Source: CAZOMR01 sp964580655 (GTDB lineage: Bacteria > RBG-13-61-14 > CAZOMR01). From it: DNA of 22,038 nt. The stretch's first letter is position 1; every line of letters begins with the position of its first letter. Of this stretch, positions 1 to 12,000 are shown piece after piece. The DNA is taken from assembly GCA_964580655.1 (NCBI GenBank), contig CAZOMR010000021.1, forward strand, positions 1 to 22,038. The letters run 5' to 3'. The notes beneath the pieces are model-generated. The model was not told the origin of the DNA, ran no database searches, and saw only the letters and a program-made list of their open reading frames with translations. The position numbers and the translations under genes were made by a program.

Positions 1-66
1 GACCCACATGGTCTCGCCAACAGCGGCATCAGCCACATCGTACCCGTCAACTCCATACGGGTCTCC
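1..66 (-). other. Start of a probable fourth Ig-like module, cut by window edge
   Basis: The last 22 codons in view start GDPYGVDGYDVADAAVGETM. They align without gaps to the first 22 residues of copies 1-3 (GDP at the start, V/A-G-(D/E/N)-(T/I)-(M/I) at 16-20). Like those copies, they come just after a D-T-D-G-G-G repeat unit. Only the beginning is present, so this is a prediction. Confidence 0.5.
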
Positions 67-3000
67 GAAATTCTCGTTAATGGGGTCAAAGTCCCAGCCG
101 TCCTCCGCACCGCCCCCGTCTGTGTCCGGATCGAAGGGATCAGTGCCATAAAGGAACAACTCATCCGGATCTGTAAGGCCATCACTGTCTGTATCCGCCG
201 TAGCAGGATTAGTGCCATAAAACCAGTATTCATCCGGGTCGGGAATACCATCGCCATCAGTATCAGTGAGGGTGGGATTTGATGCCTGTCCCCAGTCACT
301 TTGAATCTCAATGGTTTCCTCCCAATCGGTCAGGCCATCACCGTCCGTGTCCGGGTTCAGAGGAAGGGTTATGAACCCGTCTTGCCCGGGTGCGTTCTCC
401 TCCGCATCGGTCAGGCCGTCGCCGTCTGTATCCGGGGATGCCTCTGTAACCCGCAGGTAATACCACATTCCCGGACCGCCTGTATCCGGACAGCATTCCG
501 CCACTCGGAGGTAATATGTTCCGGTCTTGTCAAAGTCGTAGATGAAATAAGGATCAAAGCCATAGAAGTAACTTTCCTCATCAATGTCGTCGTCTGAAAC
601 GAACAGCCAGGATGTGCCATCTGTATTATATAGATTCAAATAGGCATCCAGCGGACTTCCGAGTTCTTCCGCCTCAATGTCAAACCGCAAGCGCTGGCCC
701 GCTATCACGGGAATACAGTACCAGTCGTAACTGCCGTTGATCTCCCCGAAGACCCCGGTTCCGACTGGCAGGTTCTGGCAGTTGGCGCCTGGGTCGTTAG
801 GCTCGGTCTCCATCTCCTGGGCCAGGTCATCGCTGGCGTCAACCTGCGGGTCCTGGTTATTTATTGCCTCGAGTCCGTCCCACTCTCCACCAGCATCGGT
901 ATCCGGGTCTGCAGGATCCGTGCTCCAGATGTTGACCTCGTCTCCATCAGAAAGAAAATCTTTATCAAAGTCGAGAGAACACGGATCAGTACCCCACAGG
1001 TTCACCTCGTCGCCGTCATTGAGCCCGTCCCCGTCTGTGTCTACCTGACATGGGTCTGCCGAATTGGCATACTCTCCGTCATTGTCAAGGCCGTCAGAGT
1101 CATAGTCCGCGGTATTATCCACGGTGTCAGCCATCATACAGGAATAGGTATTCTCCCAGTAATCAGGCAGGCCATCGCCGTCCGAATCCAGTCCATGTGC
1201 CGCGGTCTGGATTCTGATGTTGGGAACATAGCCTGTAACAGATGGTGTCGGGTTGGATGTTCCTGACCATGTAAGAGGATCGCCCCATCCGCTATCGGTA
1301 TAGTAATAAATCGAGCGACTTCCCCCGGGTGTGGAGTATCGGACATAGCCTTCTGATGTATAAGAAGAGTTATTAAAGCTGAAATCCACAAGCAGGTTAT
1401 CGGTTCCGTTATAGACGAATGGCGTGGTGAAGGTAAAGGTGTGCCAGCCCGTGGTGCTTATGTTTTCGTTATTCTGATACACCACTGTCCAGCCTGATCC
1501 TTCCCAGGCCGGAGTCCCCTGATAAGCGCTCATGGATGTATGTTTCATCCGGATGGTGAAGTCGTTCATCACCTGACCAGGCGGGGTAGTCACATCAAGT
1601 GCAAGTGAAGAAATACCCCCCGGCATCCCTATCTCCGAGGCCAGGTAGATCACCTGTGTCCGGGCATCATGATACCAGGTATAGAGAGGAAAGGACCATG
1701 TGTCGGTGCCTGTTCCAATGGTAATTGTCATGCCGGTATCATCCGCAGGATTGTTCGGGTCCCTGGCATTGGTAACCTCCGAGCCATCCATCTCTCCTCC
1801 ACCATCCGTGTCCGGGTTTAATGGGTCGGTGCCAAAGTCATAGACCTCTTCATAGTCACCGAGGTCATCATCATCGCTATCAGTGTTCCACGGATCAGAG
1901 CCATATATCCCCACCTCCTCCAGGTCGGTAAGGCCGTCGTGGTCGCAGTCCGGGCTAACCGGGTCCGTGCCGTAGGTGTTTACTTCGTCTCCATCCAGGA
2001 TGCCGTCGCCGTCCGTGTCAGGATTACTGGGATCGGTTCCGACAAGGTACTCCATGGAGTCGGCAAGTCCATCGTTGTCCGTATCCGGGCTGGTAGCTGG
2101 GAAGAGGGTATCATAGAGGTTTATCACCTCGGTCTTGTCAGTGCCAAACAGGTATGTATAGGTGAAGGTCTTCTCTTCTCCCGGTGCAAGGTCTCCCAGA
2201 TCAATGGCGGCATGGATGGTCTGGTCCGCGGAGGCCCCGTTAGGATCGTATGGCGACCACAATGTAGAGTCCGGATCCAATGTCCAGCTCTCCACCGAGA
2301 CCACTGCACCCGGTTGGTCGGTTGCCAGAGCCAGGGTCTGGTCCGAGCAGTTGCATGAAGCTGTTACCAGGCCGCCGCTGACAACCACATCGTTAGAAGT
2401 GTCGCTCCCGCATCCGATGCCGGAACCGATGTCCGGATCAGCTCCCCGCACATACCTCAAGCTGGTCACATCCGATGACCCGATATTCTGGAAGATAACA
2501 TTAAATGTAATGAACTTGCTGTCATCCTCCAGGGTCATGATCTGGGTGATCGAGAGCGGTCCCCATGTTCCATCTGAAACGATCCGGCTGACACCACCGG
2601 AATAATAGAAGGTTGAATCCATGGTAATGTTATAACCACCTGAGGAATTATTGTTTTCCAGATAGTAATTGCCTGATTGGTAACCATATCGGATGCCGAA
2701 TCCTTCCCAGGCAGACCCGGGTGTGATCCAGTCCCCGTTACCATTGCCAAATGCTCCAGCCGGGTCATAGCGGAATCCAAGCCAATACCAGGAGTTGACA
2801 ATGGTCGCATCCCAGCGGTCTATGCCGGCCTGTATCCAGCGGTTCTGCATCCGTGGTTCCGCATCATCAGTGATGTCATCAGGATCGCCCCCACGAATTA
2901 CTTCCCAGCCATCTATCACGCCACCGTGGTCTGTATCAGGATCAACCGGGTTCGTGAAATAGGTGAATATCTCGTCCCAGTCATTGAGTTCATCGCCATC

Positions 3001-6000
3001 CGTGTCAGGGTTGTTCCAGTCCGTGCCGTACATGACTACTTCCTCGGCTGTTGTCAAACCGTCGCCATCCGGATCGCCCAGGCCGTCGGATGAGTCTAGC
3101 GGGTCAAACCCGATGCTGAGCTCTTGACCATCGTCAATGCCGTCGCCGTCCGTGTCAGAATTGCAGGGATCGGTCTCCCCGGGGCCCACAACTCCGTCGT
3201 GATTGAGGTCCTCTCCCACTCCCAGGGTGTCGCCGTCCCAGAGCCAGTCCCCGTCGCTGTCAGGATCGGTCGGGTCAAGACACCCGGTGCCCACTTCAAC
3301 ACCGTCCAGAATCCCGTCGCTGTCTGAATCTGTAAGTAAAGGATCAGAACCATACATGTAAGTCTCGTCGAAGTCGGCCAGACCGTCTCCGTCTGTGTCC
3401 GGGAAAGAGCGTAGAGAAAAATAGATTTCATCATTAGGATTGCGACTGTCCTGCCAGGCAATACCATATGCTGAATTGTTCCAGGCCACAGAAGGATATC
3501 GGGAGTCGAAGCTCGTTCCCGGGGTGATGGGAATATCCGGCCCTAACTTGTTTCCATTGGCATCAAGTCGCGTGAAGAAAATTCCAAACCACTCATTGCG
3601 TTGATCCTCCCAGACTAAACCGTATTCCGATCCGGTCCAGATCAGATCAGGGGAGTAAGACGAGCTAACAGCATTGGTCACTCGAATGTCTGAACTAATT
3701 TTATTGCCATTAGCATCCAACAGCGCAAAGTAGATCTCGTAATTGCCGGGACGATCGTCGCACCATGCAACACCGTAACCACTGCCATTCCAAACCAGGG
3801 AGGGTTGTCTCGAGTTACCAGCGGCATTGGTGATTCTTATATCATCGCCTATCTCACTGCCAGCCGCGTCAATCCGGGTGAAATAGATCTCATCGTTTCC
3901 ATCACGATCATCCTGCCAGGCGACACCGTACTGCGTGTCAGCCCAGGCCATCGAAGGATCGTTCGATGAAGATGCGTCAACTGTCAGCCGCACATCCGAC
4001 ACGATGGTGCTTCCGGCAGAATCCAGTACCGCGAAGTAAATCTCGCCAAAACCGGCATCCCGGCTATCTCGCCAAGCCACGCCATATTCTGAACCGGTCC
4101 AGACAAGGCTTGGACCCTGGGAAACCCCTGCATCAGTCTCCACCGGAATTTCACTGCTAATGGTATCTCCGACTGCATTAAGGAGATTTAAATAAATATA
4201 ATCGGTTACACTCCACTCATAAGCCACGCCAAAAACGGTATCCGCCCAGGTCAGCGAGCAATCAAATATACTCATGCTGGTGAAATCCTTTATTGCGCCT
4301 ATGGGATTGCCTCCATTGTCAATCCTTGTAAAATGCCCACCGGCATTGTCTTGCCAGGCTACGCCGAACTCAGAGCCTGTCCAGGTCAGTGAAGGATTTT
4401 GTTGAAATATAGGACTAATGGTGATCCTGTTTTCCACAGGACAGGGATCGGTGGAATTGGTATATTCAGTGATATTGTCTAAGCCGTCCCAGTCCGTATC
4501 ATCGCCCGTGTCATCGCTTAATGGATCAAGGCAGGTATTTGCAACCTCGTAATCATCGGGCATGCCGTCGCCATCGGTGTCGGCTAAGAGGGGATCGGTC
4601 ATATAGGTGTTGACCTCGTCCCCGTCGGTCAGGGAATCTCCGTCGCTGTGCGCGTTACAGGGGTCTGTGTCAAGCCAGTACTCGGTAAGGTTGCTCAGCG
4701 TGTCCGTGTCCGGGTCTCCGAGGGAATCGCCAGCAAGCGGGGCCAGACACGCGTTTGCCACCTCATAGGCATCGTCCATGAGATCGCCATCGGTGTCGGT
4801 TAAGAGGGGATCGGTCAGGTGGATGTTGACTTCATCGCCGTCTGTGAGTCCATCGTCGTCGGTGTCAGGATCAAGCGGATCAGTGTCCACGCCAGGAGTG
4901 TAGTCCGGATCACCATCGTAGTTGAACTCATCCGCATTGGTAAGCCCATCGCTGTCCTCGTCTCCCAGGGGATCATAGAAAATCCCGTCAACACCCTCAG
5001 GATAGACAAATAGTATCCCCAGACCTTCAGGGAACGGGCACGCGCCTATATCCACGCCAGAACCAAGTACCAGTTCTATATCAAATACATCATCTACCAG
5101 GTAGCTGATCAGTTGTGTCTGGGTCAAGGTTAAATCATTCTGGACAGGTGTGGACCCGCACTCCACTCCCGGGACAAAATCCCCAAGCAGGTCAGCACCA
5201 ACTGATTCTGCATGCACACGGATGTTTTCATTAGGATCATCAAAATCGCCGCTGGAGAATACCGAGAGCGTGCCATCGCCCCCAGGCGGATGAAATGAAC
5301 CGCCAAAGCTGAAGGGATATACCCATTGATCCCACATAAGACCGACTGGCCCGGAAAAATCAGTGTATTCCCAGAGCGGCACGCCGTTGCCCTCTGAATC
5401 CACCATGCCGAAGATCACTGTCTCCGCCGCCGCGTCATTGACAATGAGCGTGACCAGGCCTCCGGCCACCTGCACCCTGGCCGAGCCTGTGCCAGCGCCG
5501 TTAAGGATGGCCCCTGTCGTAGCCAGGTCAAAGCTTGCCGAACCAGTGGCAGTAACAGTAAATATGAGAGAGTCATTGACTGAGATCAGCAAGCCGGTGC
5601 TGTCTTCCACACTATAAGTAATCTCCATGGTGTTACCGACCAGAACATCACTCGGCTCAACTATACCGATACGGTAAGGATCGCCCAGAGTCGCATCCAG
5701 TGGATCGGTAAACAGGACAAGAACCTCGTCTCCGTCGTCGGTGCCGCCGCCATCAGTGTCGGCGTTATAAGGATCAGTGCCATGGATATTGAGCTCGTCA
5801 CTGTTGGTCAGGCCATCGTTATCCACATCCGTATCAGCGTCCAGAACACACGGATCGTCACCATTCTGGTATTCGCCCAGATTTGGAAGTCCGTCTCCAT
5901 CCGGGTCGTCCATGGCATCGTCTGCAAGAGGGAAAAGGCAGGCAATATAGGCCGCCTCGAAATCATCGGGCATGCCATCGCCATCAGTGTCAGCCAGGAT

Positions 6001-9000
6001 CGGGGAAGTGAGGTGAATGTTGACCTCATCTCCGTCAGTAAGACTGTCGGTATCTGTATCCGGATTGCAGGGATCAGTGTTCCAGCCGAGCTCAGCCAGG
6101 TGGGATAGATTATCGCTGTCGTCATCATCCACCGAATCGTCAACCAGAGGATCCGTGCAGGCATAGCTCGCTTCCCACCCGTCGGGCATGCCGTCGGTGT
6201 CGCTGTCGGCTAGACAGGGGTCCGTGCCTATGGCGAGCTCGCCAAGATTATCCAGAACATCGCTATCAGGGTCAGCGCCTCCATCATCGCTTAACGGGTC
6301 GAGGCAAACATTGGCCGCCTCGTAGCCATCGGACATGGTGTCATTGTCGGTGTCCGGATCACATGGGTCTGTCCCGATAGTATACTCGCCAAGGTTGGAC
6401 AGGGCATCAACATCCGCATCATCAAGAGAATCACCCACCAGCGGATTCACTCCGGCACAGCCGGCCGCGGCTTCCCAGCCATCATCCATGCCGTCGCCGT
6501 CTGTATCGGGATCACAGGGGTCTGTAAGAATTGTGGACTCATTGAGATTGGTCAGGGTGTCGCCATCCATATCCAGGTCCGCATCAGCGACGCTGGCATT
6601 CAGGCATCCATAGAGAACTTCCCACTTGTCGGGCATGCCATCGCTGTCCGTATCATCCAGACACGGGTTGGTGCCGAAGCCGAATTCGGCCAGGTTGCTC
6701 AAGGTATCCGTGTCAGGGTCGCCCACAGAATCGCCCACCAGCGGGTCTATGCAGGCATACATGACCTCGTAACCGTCTTCCATGCCATCGCCGTCAGTGT
6801 CAGGATCAAGCGGATCCGTGTCCACGCCCGGGGTGTAATTAGATGGATCCCCATCAAAGTTGACCTCGTCAAAGTCCAAAAGCTCGTCATCATCTGTATC
6901 ATTATCGTACGGGTCCGTGCCGAGGGCTAGCTCCTCGCCGTTGGTCAGGCCGTCGCCGTCCTGGTCATCGTCCATTCCCATGAAACGGGCGTATAATTTA
7001 TCCGGCGTGACATACCAGAAACCCACCCACATATCATTGTCACCGCACTGTGAGACATCAATATCCATGCTTGGAGCTACATCAATCGAAAACATTTCAT
7101 CCGCCAGTTCCGAATCCAGGTAGCTCTTGGAGAGAGACAGGGAAAAATACTCCCGATAATTATTACACTCGTTAAAGGTCCAGTCCGGTGAATCAAAGAC
7201 TGTGCCGAGTAGCTCGGCTGAGTCGTGGTTGTAGATCGTGAAGTATTCCGAGGCCATCTCAATGTCTCCCCTGGCCGCAACGAACAGCCCCCCGGCGCCG
7301 ATGACCGGGTCTATCAGGCCCGTGAAGTTAAACATCATCAATGGCGAGAAATCGAGAATTTCCGAGCTGTTCCAGACAGTGGTTTCAGGGAATAGCAGGT
7401 CCAATCCCTCGGAGTTGATGAGCCAGATTGTCACGATCTCGCCAACCGGGTCCGTAAGCTGAGCCGTGATTTCGCCGCTCGCCACCTGTACCCGAATAAG
7501 GTTGGTTCCACCCCCGCTGAGCACTGTGCCGTGCTCGGCAGTGGGCCCGAAGTAGGCTGAACCCGAGACATCCATGGAGAAGATGACACTGTTCTCCGGG
7601 GAGATCACCGCGCCCAGGATGTCCGTTACCTGGCATGTAACCAGAATCGTGTCCCCGGCCATGGCCGCGGGCGGATTCAGACAGATAACCTGGTAGGGAT
7701 CGCCGATAGTGGGATCCAGGGGATCGGTATCCTCGCCGTCCTGCACACCACCATCATCGGTGTCAGGATCAAGCGGATCGCTGTCCACACCAGGGGTGTA
7801 GTTCGAGGGATCGCCGTCAAAGTTGACCTCGTCAAAGTCAGAAAGCAGATCATCGTCTGTATCATCATCATTTGGGTCAGTGCCTACACTAAATTCCAAA
7901 GCATTGATAAGAAGGTCCCCGTCCGGATCCAGGTCCGCATCAGTGTGGTCAAGCGGGTCCAGACCATAAGTTACCTCCCAGCCGTCTGGCATGGTGTCGC
8001 CGTCGCTATCCGGGTCACAGGGGTTTGTCTCGCCTGCATCCACAACCCCGTCGTTGTTTGTGTCCTCGCCATGAATTCCTGCTGTATCGCCGTCAATCAG
8101 CCCGTCATTGTCGGTATCGGGATTGAGAGGGTCAGTGCAGTAGGAGTCCTCTATGCCGTCCCAGAGCCCGTCGCTGTCCGTATCCGGGTTATTGGCGTCA
8201 GTGCCGATGCTCGCTTCATAACCATTGGTGAGACCATCGCCGTCGAGATCGCCAGCCATATCATCGTTCAAGGGATCAAGGCCGTTGGCCACCTCGTACC
8301 CGTCCGACATGCCGTCCCCGTCTGTATCCCAGTTACAAGGGTCTGTCTCGCCAGCATCCACAATGCCGTCATTGTTTGTGTCCTCGCCAAGGATACCCAA
8401 GGTGTTCCCGTCCTGGAGTCCGTCTATATCGGTATCCGGATTCAGCGCATCGGTGCAGTAGGCCAATTCAATATCGTCTGTCAGACCATCGGTGTCCGTG
8501 TCCTGGCTTAGGGGGCTGGTGCCGTAGGTATTGTATTCGTCCCCATCGTTGAGCCCGTCGCCGTCTGTATCCGGATCATGAGGATCGGTGCCTATGAAGA
8601 GTTCTATGGGTGATACCAGCCCGTCGCCGTCTATATCCGCGGCATCACTGGGGTCACAGGGGTCAAGTCCGGCAAGTATCTCGTCTCCGTCTTCCATGGT
8701 ATCGCCGTCAGTATCCACCATATTGGGATCAGTGCACGTGGCGCCACTAAGGGTTTCCTGGTCGTCGGGCAAGCCATCGTCATCGGAATCAGGGTTCAAG
8801 GGATCCGTGCCCCTGTCGTTTATGTCCACCCAGACGCCTGTGTTAGTCTCTACGCCGTCCGATAATGTGTCCCCGTCGCTGTCCGGATTCTGTGGATCGG
8901 TGCCATTTGAGACCTCCGCTCCGTCATCCGAACCGTCGTTGTCCGAGTCGGTATCGAGAGGATCGGTTAACAACGTGGATTCAATGCCATCCAGGAGCCC

Positions 9001-12000
9001 GTCCCTATCTGTGTCCTCGGCCAGCGGGTCTGTATCCATGCCCGGAGTGAAGGCCGTGGGATCACCATCCCAGTTAACCTCGTCAAAGTCGGTCAGGCCG
9101 TCGCCATCCGTGTCCTGATTGCTCGGGTCTGTACCTATGCTGGCCTCGAAGCCGTCAGTGAGACCGTCGCCATCGCTGTCCACAGTGCTCACCGGCAGGA
9201 AGTTCGCCGAATTCACATCCCCCGCAATATAATTGATCATAAGGGAAAGGTCCTGCGACGTGCACGGGAAAGTAACCGTGGGGGAAAGCTGGAGAACAAA
9301 CTGAACTACACCGCCCTCGATTACCTCATTAAAATCATCCGCACTACCGACAATATCATGCCGCTGTGGCTCCGGCGAGCAGTAGGCTCCGGGCAGATAC
9401 ATGTCAATTACCCTCTCGCCCACATCCTCAGCCCACACCGTGATAGTCTTTCCAGCATCAGAGAAATCTCCACGAGCATACACGCTCAGGGTCCCACCAG
9501 TCCGCGCTCTAGGCAGGTAACTGTTCAATCTAAAGGTATAGAACCGATTGGGGGATACGATCTCTTGCGTGCCAAGATCAAAGCTCTGATAACCCTGGTC
9601 CAGGATGAAGGTTACGGTCTCGGCATCGGTGTCGGTTACACCAATAACGGCCATGCCGCCTAAGACCTGTATCTGAACCGATGATGTCCGACCCCCGCTG
9701 AGCAGTGTGCCTACATTGGCTACCGGGCCGAACTCGGCATTACCGGAGGGAGAATCCACTGAAAGCGTGATAACAGTGCTGTCGTCCACCGAAATCAGGT
9801 TGCCCACCGAGTCCTCTATCCGGCAGGTCACCAGCATTATCTCTCCTACTTCCACATCCCCAACATCCTGGATTACAAACCAGACCGGATCCCCTATCCC
9901 CGGATCGAGCGGATCGGTCCCAAGCACATTTACCTCGTCCCCGTCTGAAACGCCGCCGCCATCTGTGTCCGGATTAAGGGGGTCTGTGCCCAGCGTGCCC
10001 TCCTCAATGTCGGTTAAACCGTCATTATCATCATCAGGATCGGCATTATCGCCAATACTGTCACCGTCCGTGTCCTTGCATTCGCTTGGGTCCAGCGGGA
10101 ACTGGTCGCAGGCATCTCCGCAAGAATCGCCGTCTGCATTTTCCTGCCCCGGGTTGTAATCATACGGACAGTTGTCTGCCGCATTGTCTCCAAGGCAGTC
10201 CCCGTCGCTGTCCAGCCACTCGCCAGGATCATTGGGAAATGCGTCCACAAGATCGCTGAACAGATCACCGTCGCTGTCCGGGTTAGTGGGGGCTGTGACC
10301 CAGTCCAGGCAACCTGTTCCGTCCGAGTCCACAATCTCCTGCCCGTCGAGAAGGCCGTCCCCGTCTGTATCTGGTATAAATGGATTGGAACCCCAGACCA
10401 GGACCTCATCGCCGTCCGAGGCTCCATCATCGTCGGTATCCGGGTCTGAAGGATCCGTGCCAATGGCCCACTCAGTAGCGTCGCTGAGTCCGTCGCCGTC
10501 GCTGTCCCCGCTCGAGACAGGCGTGCCCACGCCAACCGAGCCCGGTCCGGCATTCGAGTGATTAGCCGGAACCTCTGTATCATAGGCAAAGGCCGAGTAG
10601 TAATAGGTTATGCCGTTTGTCAGCCCGGAGTCCACAAGGGAGTCAGCATTGCCTGCGCCTGTGCTGGGACCATCGTATACAAGGTCTCCATCGGATGGCC
10701 CGGGCGGAAACCCGGTTGTGGCCAGACGGCGAATGACAACGCCAGCGAAATCAGCATCCGGGGGATTGGTCCAGTTCAAGGTAACCTCGCCATTTCCAGA
10801 GATGGTAGAAAAAGCAGAAACCGGAGATGGGGGACTATTGTCCTCGTGAACCGGCACGGCCATGGTGTTGGTGCCGGAAAAATCCGTGCTCTCTACACCG
10901 CCCGTATCTTCCGCTGTTACCGCGTAGTAGAATTCGCCTTCAGTCAAGGGAGGCACAGTGTAGTTATGGGTAAGCCCGGCCAATCCCACGGCTACACGCA
11001 CTGCATCAGCCAGATTGGCTCCGTTGATAGCCGCGGTATGACGATAAATGTTGTAAGTCACTCCGGGGGTTGGGCTTGAATTCCAGGTAATAGTGGTCAC
11101 ACCGGTGCCACTGGCGTATGTCGCATTAGTGTTTGACGGTGGCTGGGGCGGCACCGCCGAGATTGCGGTTGGGGTGGCCTTGTCCACAGAGTCAGGGCCA
11201 GCGCCAGCATAGTTGCTGTCATCATCGTAGGCAAAAGCGGCATAGTAAAAGGCCTCATCATTCCAGACCGAGGTATCCGAGAAGCTTGTGCCGCTACTGT
11301 TATACACAGTGGTCTCTCCGTCCGCGGGGTCCAAAGGATACCCGCCGGTGCCAATCCTGCCGCGACGGATCAACACTCCGGCAAAATCGGCATCGGCTGG
11401 ATTTGTCCAGCTTAAATCAACCACCGAGTCGCCAGCCAAGGCCTGGAAATTGGTGACCATGCCCGGCGATTGCGTATCGGTAGAAACCGCGGACACCACC
11501 TCGCTCGGACCCGTATCCACATTCGGAACCTCATCCTCGGCCACTACCGCAAAGTAATAGGTGTTTCCATCTTGAAGGCCAGTTATCGCAAAGGAATCGG
11601 TTGCCGGGCCAACTGACCCGGCCTCGGTAGCTCCATCAAGAACAACATCGGCGAACAGGCTGGATTTGTAATAAATCCGGTATACTGCTATATCCGGTTC
11701 GGTTCCCAACAGCCACTCCACATCCACCGTCCCCTCTGCCCCGGCACAGTCTGTGGCACTCACGCCCTGAACATCTGAAGGGGCAAGGTCATCCACGGAC
11801 TGGGCTGACAGGCTCTCACCGGGAGGTATCGTGTCATCCTGGTTGCCAGAACTGTCAAAACCAACCACAGCTACCCAGATGTCTGCCCCGTCCTGAAGAC
11901 CGGTGAGAACCACCCCGGTATCCCCCGGAAGAACCGACGCCGCAGGAGAAAGCAAACCCACATCACCAATCTCTGATAACTGCCAGTAAACATGATAACC

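Larger units (their letters stand above)
70..10506 (-). repeat. About 77 thrombospondin-type-3-like calcium-binding repeats in eight runs
   Basis: Units follow D-(T/S/P)-D-x-D-G-(L/M/I)-x-D-x-x-E, typically with TDPL(N/D)P between them; this is the oxygen-ligand pattern of TSP3/EF-hand-like Ca2+ loops. I counted about 77 units by eye in the runs 10506-9943, 9183-7738, 6972-5734, 4974-4432, 3402-2911, 2089-1786, 1204-871 and 444-100, separated by globular domains. One stretch near 10050-10150 (NCPYDYNPGQ, then GDACDQFP) is close to the classical thrombospondin form with paired Cys. In secreted proteins such runs stiffen when Ca2+ binds; that role here is inferred from the family. Confidence 0.92.

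Noticed and set aside
7945..8511. Plus-strand open frame of 188 codons, rich in Val/Ile/Arg
   Set aside because: It is the antisense shadow of the D-x-D-x-D-G repeats: GAC/GAT codons read backwards as GTC/ATC. Similar plus-strand frames at 301-597, 1939-2358, 2677-3093, 5782-6108, 9707-10159 and 10558-11079 have the same cause.
4600..9180. Regularly spaced DNA repeats (for example gtcgccgtc-tgtgtc on the plus strand) that look like a CRISPR or minisatellite
   Set aside because: Copies are degenerate mostly at third codon positions, spacers are coding, and the period follows the protein repeat; no conserved repeat-spacer structure.
10014..10589. Minus-strand open frame of 191 codons rich in Thr/Met/Arg
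   Set aside because: It lies in a different frame from the giant gene, across the same repeats, and has no domain pattern or ribosome site. The Asp-rich frame reads through the whole stretch.
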